Assembly (NCBI RefSeq): GCF_030445035.2
Contig: NC_080701.1
Location: forward strand, 23,342,798-23,406,797
Direction: 5' to 3'
Origin: Dasypus novemcinctus
Lineage: Eukaryota; Chordata; Mammalia; Cingulata; Dasypodidae
Length of the DNA stretch: 64,000 nucleotides
The notes under the pieces are model-generated. The model saw only the letters and a list, made by a program, of their open reading frames with translations, ran no database searches and was not told the origin of the DNA. A program made the translations under genes and the position numbers. Numbering within the stretch: the stretch's first letter is position 1; each line of letters starts with the position of its first letter. This document shows positions 47,630 to 59,322 of this stretch, piece by piece.

Positions 47630-50258
47630 GAAGTTCTGAGGGGAGAGAGAGGGAAGAATAGGTTTAACATGGGGGCATTTTGGGGACATTGAAATTGTCC
47701 TGCATGACATTGCAATGATGGATACAAGCTATTGTACATTTTGTCAAAACCTATAATACCGTGCGGGGCAAAGTATAAACTATAATGTAAACTGTAGACC
47801 ACGGTTAGTAGCAGTGCTTCAGTATGTGTTCATCAATTGTAGTAAATGTACTGCACTAATGAAGGGCGTTGCTAATGTGGGAAAGTGTGGGAAGGGAGGA
47901 GGTGGTGTATATGAGAATTCCCTATATATTTGATGTAACATTTATGTAATCTAAAGCTTCTTTAAAAATTAAAAAAATTAAAACAAAACGAAAAGATTCA
48001 TTGTCAGGCAAGTGAGCACTATGAACTTGAGTTTGGGGATGTAGTATTCATAAATATCTCTGCCCCTCCTCCAGAATGTAATGTTGGGTTGAGCCATCCT
48101 TACCCTTTTTCCAAACATAGAACTTTCCCCCTCTCTTCCTGTCCCCCAAATGCAGCGAGTTTCACCATTACTCCCCAGTTTCAAACCTGTCCCCCTATTC
48201 CCTAGAGATTAGGGCTTTTATGTCTTAAGTCAGATGGAAGAGATGGGTATGGTGAGAGTTTCAGCAATAGCACATGTTCCACAAACCAGAACAATGAGAG
48301 AACATTTTTCAGTATTCTCCTCCATCTTTGTTTGGGGTAACTTATGGGGTTCCTAGAGAAAAGTCCTGAATGAAGCTATGAAATCAACTATGTTTACACT
48401 CTTATTCTAGCCCAAATTAGCCTTTAGAAATTCATGCAAAATTTCTAGCTGAATGTTCTTACCAGTATATATGGTGTGTGATGCCATCTGTGCCATGTAG
48501 GCAAGTACTTGGTTTGTGTCCCTTCCCTGCAGGCACATTTATCTCTTCAATTTTTGGCTAATAATTTGATATTCAATTTCAGTTTCAATAAAACATATTA
48601 ATATGCAGTTTATCCAGGTTTTATCTGTTGTAAATGGAAAAGTGATGCACTTTTCAATTCTTTATATCTCTGATTTCAAACTAGAAACCCACCTAAGAGG
48701 GATGTTTATTTTTCTTTTTCCACAATAAGTACTTTTGGCAGCAATGAGCTAAAAATTGAAATATTTAATGAAAAATGACTAGTATTTTATCTCACAAAAT
48801 TTATGATGGGTGTGTAACTTGCATGTTTGTCAATATTTACTATCCATCATAGAAGCCAAAATGATGTAAGTGAATACATGAAAACAAGAAATCACATATC
48901 TGCCAAGGCAACAACTGTATCTACTTTATATTAGAAATTATTTTTAAAAATTCTGAGCTTAAAGATACTTGAATTTGTGCTATCACAGAAGGTTTATATG
49001 CATATCACTTTTTATCCTCATGTATATCAGTTACTCATTTTCTAAATATTGGTTCATTTCATGTTCAATGTTTAAAGCAATAACCCTTAATGCATTGCTG
49101 CTACTAGCTGAAAAAATCAGTTGAATCATATCAGTTTTTGTTAATGTTATAGATGGCATCAAATACATAATTAATTTCAATAATGATTAAATTTTTTCAT
49201 CTAATGCACAAATAAAAATAATCCAAATATTTTAATAACTTTGATCTGGACAAGATAGAGTAGACACACTTCCCATACTCTACCCATTATGTACAGCTAA
49301 AAATATTGGACTTTATGTATCAAACATTAAAATACCCTGAAAGTTGGAAAGAGGTCCGCAGACCAGCTAGGTAACTGAGGATATAGGGGTCATATGGCAG
49401 TGAGAGCCTTTGGTTTATTTTTGCCTCATATACTTTGGACTGAGTTTTGGAGAAGCCTACAACTTGAAAATGCTGATGGGTGCAGACAAAAAAAATCCCC
49501 AAGGATAATTTGCTGTCTCTAGCCAAAGACCAGGAGAGGAGCAAGTTAGCAACACAGAAATGTTTAAATAATAACTGTCCTACTCTAGCAGAACACTACA
49601 GAAAAGACTGCATAACAAGCTCTTGTAAAACTTACCATTACAGTGCTAAATGATGATGTAATAATTGGCACAGCCAAGGATTGTTGCATCCTATCTAATG
49701 AGGCTCAAGGACTTTGCTCTGAAATTAACGAACGTTCGGATGTTTTTCATTCTATTCTTCTGCTGTACCCACATGCTGCTAATAGTACAAATCACACTCT
49801 TTACCTGGGTTTCTGTCTAGATTATGAATTTTTAAACATTTCTTAGATTTTTTTCTGGGTGAAAATAAGAATTTCCAGTGTGCCATAGGGGTTTTACCAT
49901 ACTCTTTAGAAGAATAATCAGTGCCAATTTTCCAAGTGTGTACTAGTAATGCAAATTTGTCATGGGATGTAGACAACAAAATGTGTATAGCTATATTCAC
50001 TTTCTTTCTCATTCAGTTTTAATGTAGACTACCTGGACTCCTACATTGCTCTAGCAGGCTTACTGGTATACTGTTAACCTTAAAATATGTGAAATAAGTG
50101 CAATTTTCTATTTTGCAATTAATTTTTATATTTAAGTCATCATGACCATTTTATAAACATTCTTTTTGCCTTCTTTACATGCCACTTTTTGCTCTTAACA
50201 AATTCAGTACATGTTAAAAATGTAATAAATTCCTTGGTATGTGTTGTTTCTTTTTCAG

Positions 50259-50324
50259 AAAATAATTCTTTCAAAACTATTACCTCAATATCTTGAAATG
50301 CACATCATAGTGGACAAAGCTTTG
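50259..50324 (+). CDS. ADAM18: ADAM18 exon 7: prodomain/metalloprotease-like domain junction
   Basis: 66-base exon, phase 0 on both sides, between 'ctttttcag' and 'gtaagt'. It encodes KIILSKLLPQYLEM then HIIVDKAL. 'Q.YLE..IIVDKAL' is the conserved first strand of the reprolysin (M12B) fold, so the mature-domain boundary is here. Human SKLLPQYLEIYIIVEKAL matches. Confidence 0.95.
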
Positions 50325-50344
50325 GTAAGTCAAAGTTAGATTCC

Positions 50345-50392
50345 TTTCCCTCCCTCCCTCCCTCCCTCCCTCCCTCCCTTCCTTCCTTCCTT
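50345..50392. repeat. (TCCC)n / (CCTT)n simple repeat
   Basis: About nine tccc units run into three to four cctt units, beginning only 20 bases after ADAM18 exon 7, just inside intron 7. Confidence 0.9.
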
Positions 50393-51639
50393 TTTTCTTA
50401 ATGTAAATTTTATCTTAACTTCAAAGATAAAATGATTTTTTCCATTCTTTCCAAATAGCAGTATTTTATTTTAGTGTATCAGATAAATCAATTGTTGTAG
50501 CTGTACATCCCACCATGAGTAAAAACCAAAACTAGCCTAAAATGCGCTTCACTGTTCCTCCAGCTCAGCTTTGTATTCTCTTCGACCTCACCTCTAAGAG
50601 TCCTGCTTCCCCTTAACCTGCTTTTGTATCTCTGGCCATATTGTTTTCCTCGAATAAACAAGATATTTATTACCTTATAACACTTTTTCACTTACTATTT
50701 TCTCTTTCCTCAAAGTTCTCAACTCCTTCAGTTCTTTGCTCAAATGTCACATATTTCATTATCTTTGTTTCCTAACTACAATATTACTTCAATAATAGTA
50801 GTAGTTTTTGGTTTTTAAACAGCCTTAGCACAGTATTTGAATAAATTATTCAGTATATTTTTACTTCTTAATATAGTACCATTAGATATCTACTAGTAGT
50901 CAAGGGCAAAAGTGGTCATTAGAAATTCTGCTTTCAAGAATTTACATTCTAATGGAAGAGAAGACCACTATGATGTGCTTTATGCTTTGATAAAATATAT
51001 AAAAATAAGAATAAGACATCAAAACAGGTAGATGTAGGATTTTTCAGGAAAAGCTTCATAGAAAAATACTTTTAGATTTTTCTAAAAAAAGAGGAGGGTT
51101 GAGGAAGGCAACTGAATACCAGGTTAAGGTAGGAGCTTGGATATTTCCTCACGTGCGATTAGAATATATGAGGAGATTTTCATTAATATTTAATAGACAT
51201 ATCAATGCTGGAAATGTGGTGGATGGATTAGAGGGAGTTGAGACTGATACAGAGAGCAGTTATGGAGGGATACAGTAGTTCAAGTTATTGGAGCAATACA
51301 AGTGAAGCAAGATTTGGGGAAACTTGACTGGGAGAAATGTTCAATAAACCTCCTAAATCCCATGCTAAGGAGGTCTAACTCTCAAAGGCTAATCTCTTTA
51401 TCTCATTTCTAATTGGAACTTATTGAAGAATTCACATCAAGACCTTAATGTAGACAGATATATTGAAAAGTCAATGATGGAAGTTTGTAGGCTTGATCAA
51501 AGTGAAGTGAAACTATGGTCCTAGAACTGTGTTCATAGAACTATGGTCCATAGTTAGGAGGCTTATTTCAGTATTTGATGTCTGAAACCTCTGTCAGCAG
51601 CATTGGGTGTATGTAGGTGACTTTGAGTAGAAATGAAGT

Positions 51640-53345
51640 GTTTTTTTAAAACACTTTTATATTGAGGTATGCAACCTTCATAAAATAAAGTGAAGTGTAC
51701 ATTAATTTGACATTTTGCATATTTTTACACATATGTGTACCATCACCTATGACAAGATATAAAGCATTTTCAGTGCTCCGGAATGTGCCCTCATGCCCCT
51801 TTCAATCAATACTTCCCCACCTTCTATCTCTTCAGTTATCATTGTTGGTTGATGAATATTATGTAAACAGTCATAAACTATGTGCCTATACTGTCTGGTT
51901 TCTTTTGCATAATAAAATGTCTTTAAGATTAATTCACATTGTTACATGTGATAGTGGTTTATTATTATTTTATCGTGAAGTACACTACAGATTGGTGGTA
52001 GTATGAATAAAACTGTTATGTACATTCTTAGACAAGTCTTTTTGTAGGTATATGGACTAAAGTCTCTTGGGTATCTAGGTAGGAGTGGAACTGTCCTGTC
52101 ATGGGTCAGTATTTGTTATCTTTAGAGGATGTGATAAATAGCTTTCTAAAGTAATGTAACAATTTATTCTCCCACCAGCAGTATGTGAGAGACCCAGGGG
52201 TTCTATATCATCATAAACCATCAGTATTGATAGTCTTTTTAGATTTTAGCCATTCTGGTGGATGTGTAGTTATATCACATTATTGCATTATTGTAGTTTT
52301 TACTTGCATTTATTTGAAGAGTAATGAGTTTGAGCACTTTCACATAGTTTTATAAATCATTTGGATGTTCTCTTTTTAAGGACTGACCATACAAGTTTTT
52401 TTCTCATTTTAATTTTAATTTTTTTCTTATTGCTTTTTGGGGATTCCAATAACAGTCCTTTGTCAGAAGGCTGTATTGGAAATATCCTCTCCCAGCCTAT
52501 GGCTTATTTTTAAACTCTCATAATGGTGTGTTTTTTTTCTTTTCAAATATGGATGCTTTTTATTTATTATTCTTGCATTATTGCACTGGCCAAGCTTGCC
52601 AGAAAATTTTTTTTATAGAAATACTTTTTGAAAATTTTATTTTTAAAATATACTTAGATTACATAAATGTTACACAAAAAATGCAGGTGATTCCCATATG
52701 TCCCACACACACACACACACTTTTCCACATTAACAACACCCTTCATCAGTGTGGTACATTTGTTGAAATTGATAAACATATATTGGAACATTGCCACTAA
52801 GTGTGGATTGCAGTTCATATTATAGTTTAAACTCTCTCCTATACAATTTTGTATGTTATGACAAGATATATAATGACCTGTATCTGTCATTGCAATGTCA
52901 ATCAGGAAACTTCCAATGTCCTGAAAATGCCCCCATATTACACCTATTTTTCCCTTTCCTTCCCCTCAGAACCTCTGCTGGCCACTGCCTCAACATCAAT
53001 GATAAAAGTGGAATAACAATACATCTATAGTAGAATAACAGTAAGTCTACTCTAGTCCATCATTATAATGGTATCTTTTGAAAGACTTAAGTTCTTAATT
53101 TTAATGAATTTCAGTCCAATGTAACATTTTTATAATTATTTTTGTGTTCCGTTTAAGAAATATTTTCCTAAACCAGGAACATAAATATTTTCATGTATAT
53201 TTTATTTTAGAATTTTTCTTTTCTTTATTTTTTTTCATATCTCTAATTCCTAAGTGTGTATGCTGTGAGGTAGAGGTTAAGGTTTATTTTATTCCATATG
53301 TCTATCCATTTATTATACACTGTTGAAAAGACCTAATTTCATTTA
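51640..53345 (-). mobile_element. Antisense LINE-1 3' UTR and ORF2 end, interrupted by an A-tailed repeat
   Basis: Read backwards: 3' UTR 51650-51800 ('tattgaggtatgcaacc'), ORF2 end 51800-52530 ('acagtcctttgtcaga'), resuming at 53058-53345 ('taagttcttaattttaatg', 'gaggtagaggttaaggttta', 'tacactgttgaaaagac'). The direct repeat 'ataatggtgt' / 'ataatggtat' at about 52520 and 53066 marks the insertion. Confidence 0.7.
52531..53065 (-). mobile_element. Xenarthran A-tailed repeat, copy 6, with extra 3' sequence
   Basis: Antisense copy of the older subtype (52625-53065: 'acataaatgttacacaaaaa', 'catcagtgtggtacatttg', 'aaaatgcccccatattaca'). About 90 bases of LINE-1-like DNA plus a T run (52531-52620) separate its own A-rich end from the target repeat, as in a 3' transduction. 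It contains an (AC)n at 52704-52720. Confidence 0.65.
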
Positions 53346-53539
53346 AAATTTGATTAAAAACATATTTTTATATGTTAGAATAGCATGATCAAGATAAAGA
53401 GGTCACAGAAAACTGATAAAATAGTTCTACAACATAATTAAAGCTTAAAATCCAAAATTTATATAAAACCAAGAGGAAATTATTTGGAGATGACATGGGA
53501 TAAGAGAAAATAAACAGACATTTCATAGATAAAAATAGT

Positions 53540-54180
53540 TCATCACCTTGTTAGTTGTCCTGGGTGAGTCCAATGAATTGGAGAGTAAGTGTTGCAAGTC
53601 TGCTGAGATTCAGGACATAACATGGCAAAGATTTAAGTCTCTTGGACATACATCTATCAAGTAGGCTACTAATATAGGTTCAAAGAGAAGGGGCAGAAGA
53701 GTCATATGTAGGGAAATCACATATGACTCCAACTCTGTCACATGGAGAATAAATTCCAAGGTAAGGCCCACTGGCAGGATACAAACTCCTAAGCAGTCTG
53801 TCCTGCCTATAGTATCTGGATGTCTCTAGAACTTTCAGGAGCCCTGCTATTTGAGGCAGTATTTACTGTGGCAGTGAAGGAGATCCTGCTGAGACATGCT
53901 TAAACGTAACCTCTGGAATGATCTCCAGACTCACTGTGAAATCTCTAAGCCACAAAAATTCATTTGTATTTGCCGTTTCCCCTTTATGGCCAAGGTCATT
54001 TTTCAGGTGCATTGCTAGTTGGTGCTTGGTAATAACCCCTCGGTGCCAGCGGGTTCCTCCCCAGGAGACACGTCCCACACTGGAAGAGGGAGGTAGTGCA
54101 TTTATATGCTGGGTTTGGCTTAGAGAGAGGCCACATTTGAGCAACTAGGGGGCCCTCAGGAGAGAACTCTCAGGCAACAT
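53540..54180 (-). mobile_element. Ancient relative of the long A-tailed repeat (5'/middle part)
   Basis: The minus strand aligns, with many differences, to the middle of the 1.5-kb copies: 'agccaaacccagcatataaa' against 'agccaaactcagcatgtaaa', 'gtgggacgtg', 'ctggcaccgaggg', 'cctgaaaaatgacctt', 'gagtctggag', and 'gtcctgaatctcagcagact'. This shows the family is much older than the two young copies. Confidence 0.65.
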
Positions 54181-54244
54181 ATAATACTAGGCTAAGTTTC
54201 AATTTCAAAAGAAAAGTTAATAAGTACATTCATCAATATTAAGG

Positions 54245-54990
54245 ACCCATTAGTGGTCCATCCTCCTCCATTAGGCACTTCCCCATTACTTGGGGGATTC
54301 TTGTGGTCCCACTAGAGAATGTGGCAGAACTCCCCAGGATGGGAATTTGATATTCTTTCTGTTATTGTGTGGATTTCCACCCCCAGTGGCAATGCCCTAT
54401 GAACACTTGAACACGCCCATCCCAAGGAACAGAGAGAGTCTGCAACTGCAAGCAAGATTGTTCCATCTAGCTGTCGCATGGGATCTAAGCCCCCACTCAG
54501 TTACAGCCAGCTGGGCATGACCATCCCCAAATCCTCAGTATTGGGGAATAAACAATGGACTAAAGTAGAATTACTATTATTCTACTATAGACTTATTTTT
54601 ATTCTAGTAATGGAAGAACTTGTATCATTGATACAAAGGCAGTGGCCACCAGAGAGTCTGAGGGGAGGGAAAGTGAAAAATAGGTGCAACATAGGGGCAT
54701 TTTCAGGACATTGGAATATCCTGCATGATGTTGCAATGATGGATACAGGCCATTATATATTTTGTTATATCTTACAAAATTGCACAGAACTGATTGTAAA
54801 CTATAGTGTAAACTATTATCCACGGTTAGTGGCAATGCAATATGTGTTCATCAGTTGTAACAAATGAACCACACTAATGAAGGATGTTGTTACTGTGGGA
54901 GGTATGGGAGAGGGAGGGAATTGGAACATGTGGGAATCCCCTACATTTTTCATGTAACATTTATGCAATCTAAAATTTTTAAAAAATAAA
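54245..54990 (+). mobile_element. Xenarthran A-tailed repeat, copy 7 (older subtype, long)
   Basis: It shares 'cccatcccaaggaacagaga', 'gaagaacttgtatcattgat', 'ggcagtggccacc', 'ggggcattttcaggacattg', 'gatggatacaggc', and tail 'taacatttatgcaatctaaa' with 4190-4815. It is the best template in the window for the element disrupted at 46030-47990. Confidence 0.75.
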
Positions 54991-55616
54991 TAAGTTTTAA
55001 AATAAGTAATTTATATAAAATTATGAAAATGTTAATTCCACAAAATATCTAGTAACTCTAGAAAAGACTGGCAAAAGATTTTTAGAGATCAAATAGTCTC
55101 TGATGAAATCTTTACTGGTCAGGTGTATAAAATTGGACTGGAGTCCCTGCTCAGCTCCATATCTGGGTTCTAGTGTTCCAGCAATACCAAGCTTTGGATT
55201 TTGGATTAAGTTGAACTTCCTATGGGCATGGACAGTCTCCTGTCCTTAGTAGTCAGAGAGCAGCTCTTTATTTACCCATATTGCTTAGACTGGTGTGACT
55301 AGGGCACATAAAATTTGTAGACCTGGAGAACCCTTATAATCTTGCCAAAGGAAGTCAAAATGTGGTGTTGGTCTTTTGACTTGAGACCATGCCAAGATGG
55401 TCTCAGTAATGGAGAAATGGCCTCACTTAACTAAAGACACCTCTTCCCCTCCTTCCCCTAGGGGGCAAAAAAGAATTTAAATCCTGGAGGAAATGGGAGG
55501 ATGAAGGAAGGAATATCAATCCATGCCTGATATAGTCAACATATATTCACCATTCAAAAAATTGCTGTAGCTTAAATTTTTGCTGGAATCATTAAAATAT
55601 CAAATTTATTTTTCAG

Positions 55617-55688
55617 TATGATTACATGGGATCTGAAATGATGGCTGTAACACAGAAAATTGTCCAAATTATTGGCCTTGTAAACACT
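55617..55688 (+). CDS. ADAM18: ADAM18 exon 8: metalloprotease-like domain
   Basis: 72 bases, phase 0 to phase 0, donor gtaagt. It encodes YDYMGSEMMAVTQKIVQI then IGLVNT, almost identical to human (YDYMGSEMMAVTQKIVQV). It corresponds to the first helix of the reprolysin fold, ending in the 'vN' preceding the next strand. Confidence 0.95.
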
Positions 55689-55882
55689 GTAAGTTTTTAC
55701 TTTTCTGTATTTGTAATTTTATGAAAATTATATTGAATTCTATTATGAAAATTAATAAATTAAAGGATTTTTATTAGTTTAATATCCAAAATATGCAACT
55801 GAACTTTTTGATCATTTTTATGTACTGTTTTAATGACTTGTATATGTTATTTTAATAAATATTTCATAAATCTTATTTTTAG
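55689..55882 (+). other. ADAM18: ADAM18 intron 8
   Basis: A 194-base intron, donor gtaagt, acceptor 'ttatttttag'. Too short to hold anything else. Confidence 0.9.
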
Positions 55883-56049
55883 ATGTTTACCCAGTTCAAA
55901 TTGACTGTTTTAATGCGCTCCTTGGAATTATGGTCAAATAAAAACCAAATTTCTACTAACGGGGATGCTGATAATGTATTACAAACATTTTTGGCATGGA
56001 AACAGGACTATCTTATCCTTCGGCCCTACGACGTAGCATACTTATTTAT
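55883..56049 (+). CDS. ADAM18: ADAM18 exon 9: metalloprotease-like domain
   Basis: 167-base exon, phase 0 in, phase 2 out (donor gtaagc). It encodes MFTQFKLTVLMRSLELWS, then NKNQISTNGDADNVLQTFL and AWKQDYLILRPYDVAYLF. 'LE.W....I' and 'L..FL.W....L' are typical of the ADAM metalloprotease fold. Human is MFTQFKLTVILSSLELWS. The zinc-binding region would be in the next exons, outside this window. Confidence 0.95.
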
Positions 56050-56819
56050 GTAAGCACAATGTTCTGCATTAATAAAGACAGGCGCATAAATATTACGTTA
56101 ACTTGGTAATTTAATGTACTTATAGTGTTCTTCAATTTTCCATAGAAGTCTCTGAAAATAAAATAAAATATAACTGCTACCATGAAGGTGATAGTGTAAT
56201 TTGGAATATGATAAAAAACAAAAACAGGACTCAGTTATATAATAAAATATTTTGAGTATAATTAATGTGAATACATTTAATTTAATTAATTCATGATAGC
56301 AACTGTTCTACAGATTACATATAACCTCAGCTTATTAATGATGGAAAAATTGACACTATTCTGTGAATATTACCCATGGTATGTTAATGCTTTTATGAAT
56401 ACTGTTTGATTAAGAAGGTTTGTCTTTTTTTTTTTGTAGTATTAAAGTTTTTAAAAACATGCTTTTCTTTAGGGAAGGTGAGATTTCTTTTTTGCTAAAT
56501 TAAAAATTCTTCTTTTTTAAACTTTAATGACCAAAACAGTGAAGGAAGAATTCAAAGAAAATGAAGGGCATCTGAGGTAATAAAATTAAATCACATCTAG
56601 GAGTTAAATGTGGAAAAAATTGATTTTAAGAAAGTGAGTTATAATTTTCCAGGATTTGAGCATTTTAAATAATTTGTTGGATATTATCCAGATCAACCTT
56701 CATGTGTTTTCAAAATCATTATCAAAATTTTATGAAAGGTAGATTTGATTTAGTAAATTATCTTCTAAGTTGTTCTGAATAGCTATATCAATTAAAAAGG
56801 AGATACTATATTCATGTAG
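56050..56819 (+). other. ADAM18: ADAM18 intron 9
   Basis: 770-base AT-rich intron, donor gtaagc, acceptor 'tattcatgtag'. No repeat recognised. Confidence 0.85.
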
Positions 56820-56901
56820 TTACAGGAAACATCCTAAACATGTGGGAGCAACATTTCCTGGCACAATATGTAATAAAAACTATGATGCAGGTATTGCTCT
56901 G
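56820..56901 (+). CDS. ADAM18: ADAM18 exon 10: metalloprotease-like domain (last exon seen)
   Basis: 82-base exon. With AT from exon 9 it reads IYRKHPKHVGATFPGTIC then NKNYDAGIAL, ending in phase 0 before gtatgt. Human YRKHPKYVGATFPGTVC is nearly the same. In active ADAMs this loop (G.A....MC....S.GI) precedes the HExxH helix. The following exon is not found between 56902 and 64000. Confidence 0.95.
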
Positions 56902-57447
56902 GTATGTAACTTTTATCCTCTATATTAGTATTTTAAAACTTTGCATTATGTTTTATAAATAATATTCAAAGAAAGTAAGTGATATATAATGATCTGAAGT
57001 TCTTCACTATGTTATTATTATTATTTTGTTGCAATAAATTATTTGCATCTCAGAAAATTAGTTTAATTACAAATGTCAAATATAAAGAAAAGAATAGCAG
57101 CAAACAGTAGTATACCCATCATTAACTAGTCATAGCACAGTAACATTTACTTCAAATTTTCTAAGCAAATAAAAATTAGAGGAAAGTTGAAGCTTTCTGT
57201 TGTCTCGTTTGAGTTCAATAACAAAAATAATGAATATGTGTTAACATTCCATGCATTCTTCATACTATTACACAAAATGCTTTGCATTGTTCTCATTTTA
57301 CATATAATTCTGAAACTAATTTTGAACATGCTGAAACATGTAACTCTAGTAAAATCACTTTTTTTTGGTAATTCTTTTTCATTCATCGAGTAATGCATAT
57401 ACAATTATTCTAAATAACAAACATATTATATGTCTAATATTGATTAA

Positions 57448-57513
57448 TATTGATTTAAAACACCATTTTTAAATCAATCAATATTGATTTAAAACACCAG
57501 TTTTAAATCAGTC
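57448..57513. repeat. Duplicated imperfect palindrome (33-bp period)
   Basis: 'atattgatttaaaacacca' occurs at 57448 and 57481. In each unit 'gatttaaaa' is followed after a short loop by its reverse complement 'ttttaaatc', so each unit can fold as a hairpin. Confidence 0.8.
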
Positions 57514-58964
57514 TACAATCCCAGAATCGTCTTCCTAAATTCTCTGAATGTTTCCTCCTGATCTATAACTCCACATTTGTTTCTTTTTAAATAAAAGTGT
57601 TATGTCGGTATGTCAAAAATAGAGAAAAGTGCATGTCATATGTGTACAGTTCCATAAATTTTCACAACATTAACACAAAGGTGAAATACAATAGTATTAA
57701 GACTTCAAAGATTCCTATGAATCACACCTCCTCCAAGTTACTACCCATCCCAAAGGATTGTTTAGTAATATGTTATTTAGTTGCCACACATTTGAGAATT
57801 TTCCCCATTCCATCAGTTAATGATTTCCAGTTTCATTCCATTATGCGAAGGTGCTTTGTGCAATTTCAATCTTTTAATGTTTTTTGAGACCTGCCTTGTG
57901 ACTGAACATATTATCTATCCTGGAGAATGATCCACCAGCACTTCAGAAGAATGTATAACCTGCCGATTAGGAATGCAATATTCTGTTTATGTCTGTTATG
58001 TCTAGCTCTGTTTCCTTTTTGATCTTCTGTCTAGTTGTTCTATCTAATGATGTGAGTGGTGTGTTGCAGTCTCCTACTATTATTGTACAGAAGTTTGTTT
58101 CTCCCTTCAGTCTTGCCAGAGTTTGCCTTATGTATTTTGGGGCACCTGGTTAGGTGCATAGATATTTATGATTGTTACTTCTTCCTTGTGGATTTTCTCT
58201 TTTTTTAGTATATAATGGCCTTCTGCATCTCATAACTTTTTTGCATTTAAAGGCTCTTTTGTCCAATATTAATATAGCTAACCTGCTCTTTTTCTATTTT
58301 TTTATTTTTTGGTTACTTCTTACATGAAGTATCTTTTTCCAATTTTTACTTTCAGCTGTTTTGTATCCCTGGGTCTAAGGTGAGTCTCTTGTAGGCAGAA
58401 TATGGATGGCTCATGTTTTTTTAATCCATTCTGTCAGCTTATATCTTTCAGTTGGGAGTTTAATCCATTCACATTCAATGATATTACTGGAAATGTATTA
58501 TTTACTTTCACTGTTTTATTCTTTGGCTTTCATATATCATATCTTAATTTCATCTGTCTTTTTACTCTTTTGGTTATCCTTTCTGCTAGTCTTGTCTTCT
58601 TTCACTTATTGTGTCTCATTCCCATAATATGTTATATTTTTCTATTCAGGTTTTCAAATTCCATTTTGCCCACCCAGTGTCTTCTTGATGCTCTTTATCT
58701 CTTTAGCTATGTTGTCTTTCACTCATTGATTTGATATAGGAGATTTGTACAAACCTTGTTGACTAGTTGTCTCAAATCCTATGTCTCATCTTGGGCTTTG
58801 ATATATTCCTTTGCTTGGGCCATTTCTTCCAATTTCTTAGGATGACTTATCATTTTTTGCTGATATCGAGGCATCTGATCATGATGGTGGGTATATTCTG
58901 ATGCTCAATTTCCCTCTCTTGTGTAAAGATTTAGTGGCAGGAGGCTGTGTTTTACTGTTGTTCT

Positions 58965-59040
58965 TTGATTCTTTTATTTTTTTAGGTGATACCAGAACCT
59001 GGAACCTGGATATAGGAAACAGGTGCTCAACCACTCAGCC
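58965..59040 (-). mobile_element. DAS-type SINE fragment
   Basis: The minus strand reads 'ggctgagtggttgagcacct' followed by 'gtttcctatatccaggttcc', the tRNA-like head of a DAS SINE; only about 75 bases remain. Confidence 0.65.
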
Positions 59041-59298
59041 TTTTTTTAAAAATTCTTGGTTTAACCTGCTCTAGATCTTTAGGTTTGTCCCTATTAATTG
59101 CTCAAATCCAGGCCATAGACCTAGTAATGGGTTGTAGACCAACTTCCAAGGGCCTTGGGTAGAGAAGCTGTAAAGCCTGAAAAAACCCTCTCTTACTTTT
59201 ATTAATTTCCTCACATGCTCTTCCTTGGTCTGCTAGCAGATGGCAATGTTCAACAGCACTGTCAGTTCATACCCTGGTTGGTGTGTGTTTATAGCACC

Positions 59299-59322
59299 TA
59301 GGGTTAGGGTTAGGGTTAGGGG
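59299..59322 (+). repeat. Short interstitial telomere-like repeat (TTAGGG)
   Basis: Three perfect TTAGGG units with a partial unit before (tagggttagggttagggtta then gggg). It lies in the LINE-1 5' UTR. Confidence 0.9.

Larger units (their letters stand above)
46030..47990 (+). mobile_element. Older A-tailed repeat copy split by the 1.5-kb insertion
   Basis: The left piece (about 46030-46080, 'gtatcactgatataaaggca' 'gtagccatca') and right piece (47630-47990, 'agaagttctgaggggagaga', 'gggggcattttggggacatt', 'gatggatacaagc', final 'taacatttatgtaatctaaa' plus A-rich tail) are adjacent segments in the intact relative at 54600-54990. The DNA between them is the younger long copy. Confidence 0.8.
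26840..50258 (+). other. ADAM18: ADAM18 intron 6 (23.4 kb)
   Basis: The largest intron seen, from gtaact at 26840 to 'tctttttcag' at 50258. It is built almost wholly of nested retroelements between about 27450 and 47990, mostly LINE-1 antisense to the gene. 26840-27450 and 47990-50258 show no recognisable repeat or exon, though 49250-49620 faintly resembles LINE-1 5' UTR. Confidence 0.85.
50325..55616 (+). other. ADAM18: ADAM18 intron 7 (5.3 kb)
   Basis: Donor gtaagt, acceptor 'atttttcag'. It contains the simple repeat, a possible L2 scrap near 50690-50870 ('tttgctcaaatgtcacatat'), an antisense LINE-1 and three A-tailed repeats. 50880-51640 and 55000-55616 show nothing recognisable. Confidence 0.85.

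Noticed and set aside
58402..58734. Hydrophobic 110-codon + strand frame
   Set aside because: It is the antisense of LINE-1 ORF2/ORF1 DNA; its Phe/Leu/Ile richness comes from reading T-rich sequence.
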